Below, piece after piece: positions 1 through 6,355 of a stretch of 32,970 nt of DNA; positions within the stretch are counted from its first letter, which is position 1; each line of letters opens with the position of its first letter. The stretch lies in assembly GCF_001530125.1 (NCBI RefSeq), contig NZ_LDUG01000034.1, positions 1 to 32,970 on the forward strand. Reading direction: 5' to 3'. The notes beneath the pieces are model-generated. The model worked only from the letters and a program-made list of their open reading frames with translations. It was not told the DNA's origin and did no database searches. Both the position numbers and the translations under genes were made by a program. Source of the stretch: Thiobacillus denitrificans. GTDB lineage: Bacteria; Pseudomonadota; Gammaproteobacteria; Burkholderiales; Thiobacillaceae.

Positions 1-33
1 TGTTTGATGGTTATTATAACCACCATGAATAGC
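1..33 (+). repeat. Duplicated hicA promoter/start segment, left copy
   Basis: These 33 bases are identical to 257-289, which hold the -10 region, the operator-like palindrome and the first three codons of hicA. In this left copy the reading frame leaves the hicA sequence directly after the third codon and enters the repeat block. It is therefore a dead stub of hicA. The window begins here, so the duplication may extend further left. Confidence 0.85.
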
Positions 34-240
34 GACGAATATGGGGTCAGACGACGAATATGACGAATATGGGGTCAGACACGATATTCCTAAGAGAAAA
101 TGGGGTCAGACAAAGAGAAAATGGGGTCAGACACGATATTTCCACAGGGTCAGGCCTTGAGGCCTTGTCTTTTGCACACAGAAATGGGGTCAGACACGAT
201 ATTTCCACAGGGTCAGGCCTTGAGGCCTTGTCTTTTGCAC
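34..240 (+). repeat. GGGGTCAGACACGATATT repeat block with a 59-bp direct repeat
   Basis: The core GGGGTCAGA recurs near 42, 71, 102, 123 and 186, and in three copies it continues as CACGATATT. Positions 119-177 and 182-240 are a perfect 59-bp direct repeat with a 63-bp period. Short GACGAAT repeats fill 34-67. Similar GGGGTCAGA-type sequences are often seen beside REP-associated or IS200-like tyrosine transposases, but no transposase gene is visible here. No coding function is supported. Confidence 0.8.
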
Positions 241-245
241 TGGGG

Positions 246-289
246 TTGACTTCGCTTGTTTGATGGTTATTATAACCACCATGAATAGC
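246..289 (+). promoter_or_regulatory. Candidate hicAB promoter and operator
   Basis: TTGACT at 246-251 and TATTAT at 268-273 (16-bp spacer) form a good sigma-70-like promoter. The inverted repeat GGTTAT-T-ATAACC at 265-277 lies on the -10, which fits autorepression by the ribbon-helix-helix domain of HicB. The expected transcription start lies almost on the hicA ATG at 281. Confidence 0.55.
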
Positions 290-463
290 AAGCAAATCAT
301 CAAGCAACTGGAAGCGGAAGGCTGGTTTTTGGCGCGGGTTAAGGGTTCGCACCATCAATTCAAGCATTTGAGCAAGCCGGGTTTGGTGACGGTCAAGCAT
401 CCTGACAGCGACATTCCCGCCGGAACGCTGCACAGCATTCGTAAACAGGCGGGTTGGAAATAG
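281..463 (+). CDS. hicA: HicA mRNA interferase toxin
   Basis: HicA toxins are small RNases with a double-stranded-RNA-binding-like fold that cleave mRNA and are neutralised by HicB. The 60-residue protein has the family pattern: an N-terminal helix (SKQIIKQLEAEGW), then GSHHQF with the conserved catalytic His near residue 24, then a stretch matching VTVKHPDSDIPAGTLHSIRKQAG. The ATG at 281 is preferred to the upstream TTG/ATG at 260/263 because family members start with M-N/K-S-K. No Shine-Dalgarno sequence precedes it, and the inferred transcription start is only a few bases upstream, so translation may be leaderless. hicB follows after 9 nt. It is one of three toxin-antitoxin modules in the first 2.3 kb. 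Confidence 0.9.
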   Translation: MNSKQIIKQLEAEGWFLARVKGSHHQFKHLSKPGLVTVKHPDSDIPAGTLHSIRKQAGWK

Positions 464-472
464 GAGAGCATC

Positions 473-865
473 ATGCGTTTCCCCGTGGTTTTGCATTCTG
501 ATGATGGCGTTCGCTACGGCGTAACAGTGCCTGATTTGCCCGGCTGCTTTTCGTCCGGCGATACCTTCGACGCAGCACTGGATTCCGTGTTGGAGGCGAT
601 TGATCTGCATCTGGAAGGCCTGGTTGAAGAGGGGATGGATATTCCGGTTGCCCATGCCATTGCCGAGCATCGCGCCAATGCAGATTTTGCCGATGGCGTG
701 TGGGCGGCAGTGGAGGTTGATCTTGCACGTTTTGAGGGGCGCGCAGAGAAGGTCAATATTACGCTGCCCGCCCGTTTGCTGGTTAAAATTGATTCCTACG
801 CGAAGGCGCATGGGGCTTCCCGCTCCGGCTTTCTGGCCGATGCGGCGCGAGCGGCCATGCGCTAG
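473..865 (+). CDS. hicB: HicB antitoxin
   Basis: HicB binds and blocks HicA and represses the operon. The 130-residue protein has the HicB-like fold at residues 1-60 (YGVTVPDLPGCFSSGDT, then the EAIDLHLEGL helix). Its C-terminal ribbon-helix-helix DNA-binding segment (residues about 93-130) reads VNITLPARLLVKID, then SRSGFLADAARAAM. The length is typical of the RHH-type HicB class. AGGAG overlapping the hicA stop codon lies 6 nt before the ATG, so translation is probably coupled to hicA. The palindrome over the hicA -10 is its likely operator (inference). Confidence 0.92.
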   Translation: MRFPVVLHSDDGVRYGVTVPDLPGCFSSGDTFDAALDSVLEAIDLHLEGLVEEGMDIPVAHAIAEHRANADFADGVWAAVEVDLARFEGRAEKVNITLPARLLVKIDSYAKAHGASRSGFLADAARAAMR

Positions 866-878
866 CGACTGAAATGCA

Positions 879-963
879 GAAATGGCACCAGAAACACCAG
901 AAATGGGGTCACCAGAAATGGGGTCAGACACGATATTTCAAGCAATAACTGGGTCAGACTCCA
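879..963 (+). repeat. Second GGGGTCAGACACGATATT repeat cluster
   Basis: ACCAGAAATGGGGTCA occurs twice in tandem and is followed by the same CACGATATTTC tail as in the block at 34-240, then by a diverged TGGGTCAGACTC copy. It fills most of the 866-1058 gap between hicB and the next toxin-antitoxin pair. No gene is seen in this gap. Confidence 0.7.
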
Positions 964-992
964 TATCCCCGGCGGGTGACACGGGGAATGAT

Positions 993-1037
993 TTGCTTAT
1001 TGAAATGACAAGACTATACTTTGACCACAAATGTGGT
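993..1037 (+). promoter_or_regulatory. Candidate promoter and operator of the ParD-like/RelE-like module
   Basis: TTGCTT (993-998) and TATACT (1015-1020) are spaced by 16 bp. Directly downstream lies the perfect inverted repeat ACCACA-AA-TGTGGT (1024-1037), where an autoregulating antitoxin could sit on the transcription start. The -35 match is weak. Confidence 0.45.
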
Positions 1038-1058
1038 AAATCTATCGGGAGTATCGCA

Positions 1059-1292
1059 ATGTCAGCAAGCACTTCAATTCGAATCAATCAGGATTTTTAC
1101 GAACAGGCCCGGCAAGATGCAGCGCTGGAACATCGGACTATCGCAGGGCAAATTGAATTCTGGGCACGGGTGGGCCGGGCTGCGATCGATAATCCAGACC
1201 TGCCTGTCAGCTTCGTGGCAGAGTCGTTGGCTTCCATGGCTGAGCCGCGTGACCAGTCAGAGCCGTTCGTGCCACGGAGTCGTCGCGGGTGA
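1059..1292 (+). CDS. ParD-like antitoxin
   Basis: This is a 77-residue protein of the ParD-like antitoxin type (ribbon-helix-helix). The N-terminus reads STSIRINQDFYEQARQDAALEHRTIAGQIEFWARVGRAA. This gives the short beta-strand, first helix and second helix of an RHH fold, with the Q-I-E-F-W-A-R signature common to this small family. The ATG at 1059 is chosen because GGGAG lies 7 nt upstream and because the upstream in-frame extension runs through repeat DNA. The last 4 nt overlap the toxin start (GTGA), the usual antitoxin-toxin coupling. The C-terminus after residue 55 is probably the toxin-binding tail. Confidence 0.8.
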   Translation: MSASTSIRINQDFYEQARQDAALEHRTIAGQIEFWARVGRAAIDNPDLPVSFVAESLASMAEPRDQSEPFVPRSRRG

Positions 1293-1567
1293 CGTGGTTG
1301 GTCCAGCAAACCCGGCGATTTGCCCGACAATATAAGAAACTGCACAAAAATTCGACCGCCGATGTGGATTCTGCGGTTGAGGAGATCAGCCGAAACCCCG
1401 AAATCGGGGAACGCAAGAAAGGCGATCTGGCAGCGCTACGCGTCTTCAAGTTCCACAGCGGAGGTCAGATGTATTTGTTGGGCTACACGCGGGATGAAGA
1501 GGTTCGCTTGATTTATCTTGAAGCCGTTGGACCCCATGAAAACTTCTACCGGGACTTGAAGCGATAG
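1289..1567 (+). CDS. RelE/ParE-family toxin
   Basis: This is a 92-residue RelE/ParE-superfamily protein. Visible features are the helical N-terminus with FARQYKKLHKN, the strand-turn GDLAALRVFKFHSGGQMYLLGYTRDEEVRLIYLEAVGPHENFYRDLKR, and basic residues on the central strand typical of ribosome-dependent RNases or gyrase inhibitors. Sequence alone does not tell which. It starts with GTG overlapping the ParD-like antitoxin stop by 4 nt. Complete and apparently intact. Confidence 0.82.
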   Translation: MTWLVQQTRRFARQYKKLHKNSTADVDSAVEEISRNPEIGERKKGDLAALRVFKFHSGGQMYLLGYTRDEEVRLIYLEAVGPHENFYRDLKR

Positions 1568-1593
1568 ATAGGGCGTCGCCCATTAGCCGACCC

Positions 1594-1626
1594 TTGACCT
1601 GCATCCGACTCAATTCGGACTATAAT
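1594..1626 (+). promoter_or_regulatory. Candidate promoter of the Phd/RelE-like module
   Basis: A perfect TATAAT (1621-1626) lies 37 bp before the phd ATG, with TTGACC at 1594-1599. The 21-bp spacer is longer than usual, so the -10 is better supported than the -35. AGGAG (1652-1656) sits 7 nt before the ATG at 1664. Confidence 0.45.
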
Positions 1627-1663
1627 CGGTCTTTCCGGCGCTCGGCCAGCCAGGAGCCAAACC

Positions 1664-1936
1664 ATGAAATTTTCAACTCAAGTCAAGCCCATCAGTTATC
1701 TCAAGAGCCACGCGGCTGAAATCATCAGGGATATCACCGAGAGCCGGGAACCCATGCTCATTACCCAGAACGGGGAGGCCAAACTTGTGGTGATGGATGT
1801 CCGCTCATATGAGGAACACGAAGAGACCCTGGCGCTGCTCAAACTATTGGCTTTGGGCAACCGTGAGATTGAACAGGGACATTTCCGCACCGCCGATGAG
1901 GTGTTCGCCGATATCGACAGGGAAGCCGTTCAATGA
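1664..1936 (+). CDS. Phd/YefM-family antitoxin
   Basis: This is a 90-residue antitoxin of the Phd/YefM family. The N-terminal DNA-binding part shows the family hallmark: SYLKSHAAEIIRDI, then EPMLITQNGEAKLVVMDVRSYEEHEETLALL. The C-terminus (residues 65-90) is the toxin-neutralising tail. It has a strong Shine-Dalgarno and overlaps the toxin gene by 4 nt (ATGA). It probably represses its own promoter together with the toxin, as known for the family. Confidence 0.88.
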   Translation: MKFSTQVKPISYLKSHAAEIIRDITESREPMLITQNGEAKLVVMDVRSYEEHEETLALLKLLALGNREIEQGHFRTADEVFADIDREAVQ

Positions 1937-2268
1937 GCGTCCAGGTCGTGTTCCTGAAGTCGGCGGAGCACGACCTGAAGGAACTGAAAGGCTACATGGT
2001 CAAGAACTTCGGCAAGGACATGTGGCAAGCCAGCTACGCAAAGATTCAAGACGCCGTGAATACCATCGGGGCCTTTCCGCTTGGCGGCAATGTTCCCGAA
2101 GAACTCGAGCGCCTCAACCTCACGCAATACCGTCAAGTTGTCTCGGGAATGAACAGAATAATCCATGAAGTCCGACAGGAAATTATCTACATCCACATTG
2201 TCTGTGACACGCGGAAAGACATGAAGTCGCTACTCACCAGACGGCTTCTACGCATCGACGGTGCGTAA
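1933..2268 (+). CDS. RelE/ParE-family toxin
   Basis: This 111-residue RelE/ParE-superfamily toxin is partner of the preceding Phd-like antitoxin. Recognisable parts are VVFLKSAEHDLKELKGYMVKNFGKD, the LERLNLTQYRQVVSGMNRIIHEVRQEIIYIHIVCDTRKDMKSLLTRRLL strands, and the conserved basic and aromatic positions of the family. The last residues (RIDGA) are encoded inside a 55-bp repeat copy that starts at 2257, so the C-terminus may have been altered by repeat insertion. Otherwise the length is normal. Confidence 0.85.
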   Translation: MSVQVVFLKSAEHDLKELKGYMVKNFGKDMWQASYAKIQDAVNTIGAFPLGGNVPEELERLNLTQYRQVVSGMNRIIHEVRQEIIYIHIVCDTRKDMKSLLTRRLLRIDGA

Positions 2269-2431
2269 TTCGGGGCGAGGGCGCCCCGCCCACAGCGCTG
2301 GCCAATACCAAAAGGCCTCGCCGCCGGGGGTGCTGTTGTAGGAGGCCCGCCCCCGGGCCGATACCGTGGCGGTTGCGACGGTGCGCAAATCGGGGCGAAG
2401 GCGCCCCGCCCACAGCGCTGGCCAATACCAA
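2257..2431 (+). repeat. Pair of 55-bp direct repeats flanking a GC-rich spacer
   Basis: Positions 2257-2311 and 2377-2431 match at about 52 of 55 bases, exactly 120 bp apart. Each contains the palindrome-rich GGGGCGAGGGCGCCCC type core. The spacer contains a 22-bp string (2341-2362) that recurs exactly at 5483-5504. The left copy includes the toxin stop codon. Likely dispersed REP-like elements. Apart from the toxin end no coding is seen from 2269 to 2452. Confidence 0.75.
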
Positions 2432-2452
2432 CAAATAATGATGAAAGCGCCT

Positions 2453-2482
2453 AAAAAAAGCCACGGTTTCCCGTGGCTTTTT
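2453..2482 (-). terminator. Rho-independent terminator of tRNA-Lys
   Basis: GCCACGG (2460-2466) and CCGTGGC (2471-2477) form a 7-bp stem with a short loop. On the minus strand it is followed by seven T. It begins 7 nt after the tRNA CCA end. A-tracts on both sides mean it could also work on the + strand for the toxin-antitoxin genes. Confidence 0.85.
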
Positions 2483-2488
2483 GAATTT

Positions 2489-2564
2489 TGGTGGGCCGGC
2501 CGAGATTCGAACTCGGGACCAATGGATTAAAAGTCCACTGCTCTACCAGCTGAGCTACCGGCCC
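2489..2564 (-). tRNA. tRNA-Lys (anticodon UUU)
   Basis: A full cloverleaf is readable on the minus strand. The acceptor stem GGGCCGG pairs with CCGGCCC. The D-loop region is AGCTCAGCTGGTAGAGC. The anticodon loop ACTTTTAAT has anticodon TTT. The T arm is CGAG-TTCGAAT-CTCG, the discriminator is A, and the CCA is genomically encoded. Its 3' end faces the toxin-antitoxin region, the typical orientation for an island attached to a tRNA gene. Confidence 0.97.
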
Positions 2565-2601
2565 AAGGACGGGGTTGAAACCCTGTCCGCGAAAGCGCGA
2601 A

Positions 2602-2631
2602 ATTATAGCCGAAGCGATGCGCATGGGTAAA
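2602..2631 (-). promoter_or_regulatory. Candidate tRNA-Lys promoter
   Basis: On the minus strand a perfect TATAAT (2602-2607) is preceded at 18 bp by TTTACC (2626-2631). The -10 lies about 38 bp before the tRNA 5' end, which leaves room for a short leader. Confidence 0.5.
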
Positions 2632-2699
2632 GGCTTATGACGCTTTTTTGAACGCGCGTCGTCCACCGTCCGGCACGATGGCCGGACGGCCAAGCCTGC

Positions 2700-3878
2700 T
2701 TACCCTTCGCGCATCATCAGGAAATACTGCACTTTCATGGTGACCGCACTGCCGACCACGATGGCAATGAAGGTAAGGATGGAGCCCAGCGCCAGGGTGG
2801 AGAAGCCGGTGACGCCCTGGCCGATGGTGCAGCCCATCGCCAGCACGCCGCCGAAGCCCATGAGGATGGCGCCGATCAGGTGGTTGACGAAGTCGCGGCC
2901 GGAGGCGAACCACTCGATGCGGAAGCTGCGCGAAACCAGCGACCACAGCAGGGAGCCGGCAATGACGCCCGCCAGCGCCATGATGCCGAAGGTGAGCAGG
3001 GTGCGGTCGAAGCCGCTTGCCGCATAGCCGAGGCTTTGCCCCATCGGGTTGATGAAGGTGAAGGACTGCGCGGCAAGCGGGGCGGCGTCAGCGGGGCGGA
3101 CGGCGCCTGCGGGCGAGTAGAAATCCCAGTCCTGCACGTAGGATTGCAGGGAAAGCACATCCCCACCGGCGTTCACCGTGATGTTGCTGGTGACATACCA
3201 GGCGGCGAGCACCACGAGGCCGACCACGAGGCCGCCGAGGATGTTGTCGAAGCTGGTGCGGAAATCGGCCGACTTGAAGACCCATGCCAGCAGCAGAACG
3301 CCGATGACGCCCCCCATCACCATGCGGCCGGTAGCGACGTTGTCGCTGAAGAGCATCGCGCCGAGGTCCTGGTTGGTGCTCAGCGCGACCGCGGTCGGGT
3401 TGGTCCACGAATAGAACAGGACGGAATACAGGGTCTTGTCGCTGCCCGGGAAGGGGTTGATCATGTAATAGGCGATCAGCCCGATGACCAGCACCACCAT
3501 GATTGATTTGAGGTTGCCGCCGCCGATGCGGATCAGCATTTTGTTGCCACAACCAGAGGCGAGCGTCATGCCGATGCCGAACAGAACACCGCCAAGCACG
3601 TATTCCAGCCAGGGCAAGCTGGTCTGGCGGTAGGGCGGAAAGGTGTTGGTGACGTTGACCAGGCCGGCTGCTTCCAGAGCCATCACGCCCAGCACGCCGA
3701 CCGCGATGGCCAACACCCAGGCGCGCAGGCGGCCGGTATCGCCCATGTTGACCCAGTCGGAAACCGCGCCCATGGTGCAGAAGTTGGTCTTGTTGACCAC
3801 GGCGCCCATGATCAGGGCGATCACAAAGGTCGACCATAGAAAAAATGATTGTGCGCTGGCGAAATTTTCGTAAATCAT
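2700..3878 (-). CDS. YeeE/YedE-family (TsuA-like) thiosulfate transporter
   Basis: This 392-residue polytopic membrane protein belongs to the YeeE/YedE sulfur-transport family. E. coli YeeE (TsuA) imports thiosulfate through conserved cysteines. The same cysteine sites are visible: NKTNFCTMGA (C34), ASGCGNKMLIRIGGGNLKS (C110) and AMGCTIGQGVTGFS (C350). The sequence shows the internal pseudo-repeat and about ten hydrophobic segments. An extra-membrane stretch of about 60 residues (230-290) without Cys lies in the second half. No TusA/TsuB-like partner lies next to it. It stands alone between tRNA-Lys and queC, with a candidate own promoter. Role in this organism: probably sulfur-compound uptake (inference). 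Confidence 0.88.
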   Translation of the reverse strand: MIYENFASAQSFFLWSTFVIALIMGAVVNKTNFCTMGAVSDWVNMGDTGRLRAWVLAIAVGVLGVMALEAAGLVNVTNTFPPYRQTSLPWLEYVLGGVLFGIGMTLASGCGNKMLIRIGGGNLKSIMVVLVIGLIAYYMINPFPGSDKTLYSVLFYSWTNPTAVALSTNQDLGAMLFSDNVATGRMVMGGVIGVLLLAWVFKSADFRTSFDNILGGLVVGLVVLAAWYVTSNITVNAGGDVLSLQSYVQDWDFYSPAGAVRPADAAPLAAQSFTFINPMGQSLGYAASGFDRTLLTFGIMALAGVIAGSLLWSLVSRSFRIEWFASGRDFVNHLIGAILMGFGGVLAMGCTIGQGVTGFSTLALGSILTFIAIVVGSAVTMKVQYFLMMREG

Positions 3879-3944
3879 AAGTCTATCTCTCGAGTTTGGA
3901 AAGGAGGGACGGCATGCGCCGCGCGGATCCGGATGGCAGGCGGA

Positions 3945-3972
3945 ATTCTAATGGTTCCGCCCCGAATGCTAA
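3945..3972 (-). promoter_or_regulatory. Candidate promoter of the YeeE/TsuA-like gene
   Basis: On the minus strand TTAGCA (3967-3972) and TAGAAT (3945-3950) are spaced by 16 bp, about 67 bp before the ATG at 3878. The intervening leader has no further obvious signal. Confidence 0.4.
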
Positions 3973-3992
3973 CTGGATATTAAATACCATCA

Positions 3993-4016
3993 AAGCCCTG
4001 GCAAGGCCGGGGGCTT
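3993..4016 (-). terminator. Weak hairpin after queC
   Basis: AAGCCC (3993-3998) and GGGCTT (4011-4016) can pair, with an inner GGC/GCC. It is about 10 bp past the queC stop on the minus strand. The T-tract is poor, so termination is only possible, not clear. Confidence 0.3.
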
Positions 4017-4026
4017 ACCTGCTTGA

Positions 4027-4707
4027 TTACTCTGCTTGTTGACCATACCGCGTCGGATCGGGAATGCCTGCCGCGCGAAACCCTTCCCTTCTCAGGCGGC
4101 AGGCATCGCAGCGGCCGCAGGCCAAGCCGTCGGCGTCGGCCTGGTAGCAGCTGACGGTTTGCGCGTAGTCGACACCGAGCGCGAGACCGCGCTGGATGAT
4201 CTGCGCTTTCGACAGATGCTGCAGCGGCGCGTGGACGCGCAGCCGGGCGCCTTCGACGCCGGCACGGGTGGCGAGGTTGGCCATCTGCTCGAACGCCGCG
4301 ATGAACTCGGGACGGCAATCGGGGTAGCCAGAATAGTCGATGGCATTGACGCCGATGAAAATGTCGCGCGAGCCGAGCACCTCGGCCCAGGCGAGCGCCA
4401 GCGCCAGCATCACGGTGTTGCGCGCGGGCACGTAGGTGACAGGGATGCCTTCGGTCGGGCTTTCGGGCACGGCGATGGACGCGTCGGTGAGCGCCGAGCC
4501 GCCGATGTCGCTGAGTCCCAGCTTGAGCACCCGGTGCTCGACGGCGCCCAGGCTTGCTGCCACGCGCGCGGCGGCGGCGAGTTCGGCATTGTGGCGCTGG
4601 CCGTAATCCAGGCTCAGCGCGTGGCAGGCGTAACCGGCTTCACGCGCGATGGCGAGCACGGTGGCGGAATCCAGGCCGCCGGAGAGCAGGATGACCGCGG
4701 ATTTCAT
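4027..4707 (-). CDS. queC: 7-cyano-7-deazaguanine synthase QueC
   Basis: QueC turns 7-carboxy-7-deazaguanine into preQ0 with ATP and ammonia, a cytosolic step in queuosine synthesis. The 226-residue protein has the PP-loop SGGLDS at residues 9-14, the LDYGQRH motif (33-39), VPARN (94-98) and the C-terminal zinc site with Cys 187, 197, 200 and 203. Length is normal. Its ATG overlaps the queE TGA by 4 nt (ATGA), so the two are translationally coupled. It is the last gene of the ruv-tol-pal-que train. Confidence 0.97.
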   Translation of the reverse strand: MKSAVILLSGGLDSATVLAIAREAGYACHALSLDYGQRHNAELAAAARVAASLGAVEHRVLKLGLSDIGGSALTDASIAVPESPTEGIPVTYVPARNTVMLALALAWAEVLGSRDIFIGVNAIDYSGYPDCRPEFIAAFEQMANLATRAGVEGARLRVHAPLQHLSKAQIIQRGLALGVDYAQTVSCYQADADGLACGRCDACRLRREGFRAAGIPDPTRYGQQAE

Positions 4708-5363
4708 TTACCGGGGGTGTTGCCCCACAACACCTTGTGCAGCTGCACCTGCATCCGCACCGGCAGCCTGTCAGCGAGAATCCAGTCGGCCAGGTGCGCG
4801 GGCGGCAGTTCGCCCTGCACCGGCGAAAACAGGATGGGGCAGACTTGCGCGAGCTTCTGTTCGCGAACGACCTCGCGCGCCCAGTCGTAGTCGGCATGGT
4901 CGGCCAACACGAACTTGATCTCGTCGTGTGGCGTCAGGTGGGCGAGGTTTTCCCAGCGGTTGCGCGCGTCCTCGCCGGACCCTGGCGGCTTGATGTCGAC
5001 GATGCGCGAGACCCGCGCGTCGACCAGGCTGACATCAAGCGCGCCGCTGGTTTCCAGCGACACCGAATAACCGGCGTCGCACAATGCGGCGAGTAGCGGC
5101 AGGCAGTTCTTCTGCGCCAGCGGCTCGCCGCCGGTGACGCACACGGTCGGCACGCCATAGTCCGCCACCCGCGCCAGCAGCGAAGCCAGGGGGACGGTTT
5201 CGCCGCCCTGAAAGCTGTAGGGCGTGTCGCACCAGCGGCAGCGCAGCGGGCAGCCGGCCAGGCGGACGAACACCGTCGGCAAGCCGGCGCGGCTGGTTTC
5301 GCCCTGCAGAGAAAGGAACACCTCCGTCAAGCGGAGCGTGGCGGTTTGGGCATTCGACTCCAT
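4704..5363 (-). CDS. queE: 7-carboxy-7-deazaguanine synthase QueE (radical SAM)
   Basis: QueE is a radical-SAM enzyme that contracts 6-carboxy-tetrahydropterin to 7-carboxy-7-deazaguanine, directly upstream of QueC in the pathway. The 219-residue protein shows the cluster motif C-x3-C-x2-C (C38, C42, C45) in [20 protein letters not shown]. It also has the [11 protein letters not shown]-binding stretch and the SLETSG and DIKPPGSGE motifs. The reading frame stays open far upstream, but that part runs antisense-free through repeats and another frame of cpoB. The ATG at 5363 matches the family N-terminus ([13 protein letters not shown]). Confidence 0.95.
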   Translation of the reverse strand: MESNAQTATLRLTEVFLSLQGETSRAGLPTVFVRLAGCPLRCRWCDTPYSFQGGETVPLASLLARVADYGVPTVCVTGGEPLAQKNCLPLLAALCDAGYSVSLETSGALDVSLVDARVSRIVDIKPPGSGEDARNRWENLAHLTPHDEIKFVLADHADYDWAREVVREQKLAQVCPILFSPVQGELPPAHLADWILADRLPVRMQVQLHKVLWGNTPGK

Positions 5364-5396
5364 CCCGCCTTGCGGGACTTCAGCGCGTAACGGGGC

Positions 5397-5504
5397 GGCG
5401 TAAATTCGCGGCGAGGGCGCCGCGCCTACAGGTAGCGGATCGGCGTGAATTCGCGGCGAGGGCGCCGCGCCTACAGGAGGGAGGAGGCCCGCCCCCGGGC
5501 CGAT
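5397..5504. repeat. GCGGCGAGGGCGCCGCGCCTACA repeats in the cpoB-queE gap
   Basis: Two 36-bp copies (5397-5432 and 5442-5477, one mismatch, 45-bp period) carry the core GCGGCGAGGGCGCCGC. They are followed by a 22-bp GC palindrome-rich string (5483-5504) identical to 2341-2362. The same core makes the large inverted repeat at 21578-21641. This looks like a dispersed REP-type family. The 5364-5536 gap contains no gene. Confidence 0.75.
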
Positions 5505-5536
5505 GGGATGGAGCGTTGCAGTCTTGGACACCGCGC

Positions 5537-6337
5537 TTACTTGAGTGTGGCCAGCCGGCGGACGGCAAACGTGGCGGCAGGGGTGCCGGGGTATTTGGCC
5601 ACCAGGTTTTCGAGCGTCTTGCGGGCATCGTCGAGCTTGTCCAGCGCGATCTGGTTGGTGGCTATGTTGAGCAGCGCGTCGGGCACCTTGGCGCTGGCAG
5701 GATAGGCGGCGACCAATTTTTGCTGATGCGCCAGCGCGGTTTTGTAGTCCTTCAGGACGTAATACGAATAGCCGATCCAGTATTGCGCATTGGCTGCCAG
5801 CGCGCTGGTCGGGTACGCCTTGAGAAAACCGTTGAACCCGGCGATGGCGCTCGCGTAATTGGCTTCGCGAAACTGCTTGAGCGCGTCTTCGTAACTGCGC
5901 GATTCCACCAGCGGGTCGGCGGCTTGCGGCGGATCGCCCGCCGCTGCGGGCGCGGCGGGCTGCGCCCCCTCGACTGCCGGCGCGGGATCGACCGCCGGCG
6001 CGGGCTGGCCCGCCTTGGCGAGGTCCGCGATACGCTGGTCGAGGTCGGCGTACAGGTCGTTTTGCCGCTTGCCCAGGGTATCCAGCTGATGCACCTGGAC
6101 TTCGGCCTGGCCGCGCAATCTGGCGATTTCGGCCTTGAGCATTTCGACTTCGTTCAGCAAGCCGAGCAGTTGCGGGTTTTGCTGGACCGCCCCCTCCAGC
6201 CTGCCGAGACGGGCATCGAGCTCGCCCGTCAGCTGCTGCAAGGCCTGCACCTGGCGGGCGAGTTCGGCATTCGAAACCGCCCACGCGGGCGGGGCCAGCG
6301 CGAACGCGCAAGCCAGAATCAAGGCATCACGGCGCAT
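5537..6337 (-). CDS. cpoB: Cell division coordinator CpoB (YbgF)
   Basis: CpoB is a periplasmic protein of the Tol-Pal system that links outer-membrane constriction with PBP1B-dependent wall synthesis in E. coli. The sequence has a signal peptide (residues 1-21, ending PAWA), then a coiled-coil trimerisation segment (about 22-100). A Pro/Ala-rich linker (110-140) follows, and then TPR repeats from SYEDALKQFREANYASAIAGFNGFLKAYP to the end, with the classic AQYWIGYSYYVLKDYKTAL stretch. About 266 residues, normal. ATG 6337 is preferred to the TTG one codon upstream. Spacing to pal is enlarged to about 230 bp by a repeat element. Confidence 0.93.
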   Translation of the reverse strand: MRRDALILACAFALAPPAWAVSNAELARQVQALQQLTGELDARLGRLEGAVQQNPQLLGLLNEVEMLKAEIARLRGQAEVQVHQLDTLGKRQNDLYADLDQRIADLAKAGQPAPAVDPAPAVEGAQPAAPAAAGDPPQAADPLVESRSYEDALKQFREANYASAIAGFNGFLKAYPTSALAANAQYWIGYSYYVLKDYKTALAHQQKLVAAYPASAKVPDALLNIATNQIALDKLDDARKTLENLVAKYPGTPAATFAVRRLATLK

Positions 6338-6355
6338 CAATCAAATACCCTAAAT

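Noticed and set aside
119..240. Possible CRISPR array
   Set aside because: Only two long copies with 63-bp period and a 4-bp spacer, no variable spacers and no cas genes. It is a direct duplication.
47..931. Open frame of 294 codons on the minus strand across the hicAB region
   Set aside because: It is antisense to hicB and runs through the tandem repeats, producing repeated peptide strings. hicA and hicB on the other strand are clear family members.
34..963. Insertion sequence
   Set aside because: The repeats resemble those found beside small tyrosine transposases, but no transposase, terminal inverted repeats or target duplications that define an IS are seen.
2489..2564. Attachment-site duplicate of tRNA-Lys inside the window
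   Set aside because: No second copy of the tRNA 3' end is visible between 1 and 2488. The far end of any island would lie outside the window.
5364..6311. Large N-terminal extension of queE (535-codon frame)
   Set aside because: The extension lies in another frame of cpoB and in repeats and gives low-complexity Arg/Ala-rich sequence. QueE is complete from 5363.
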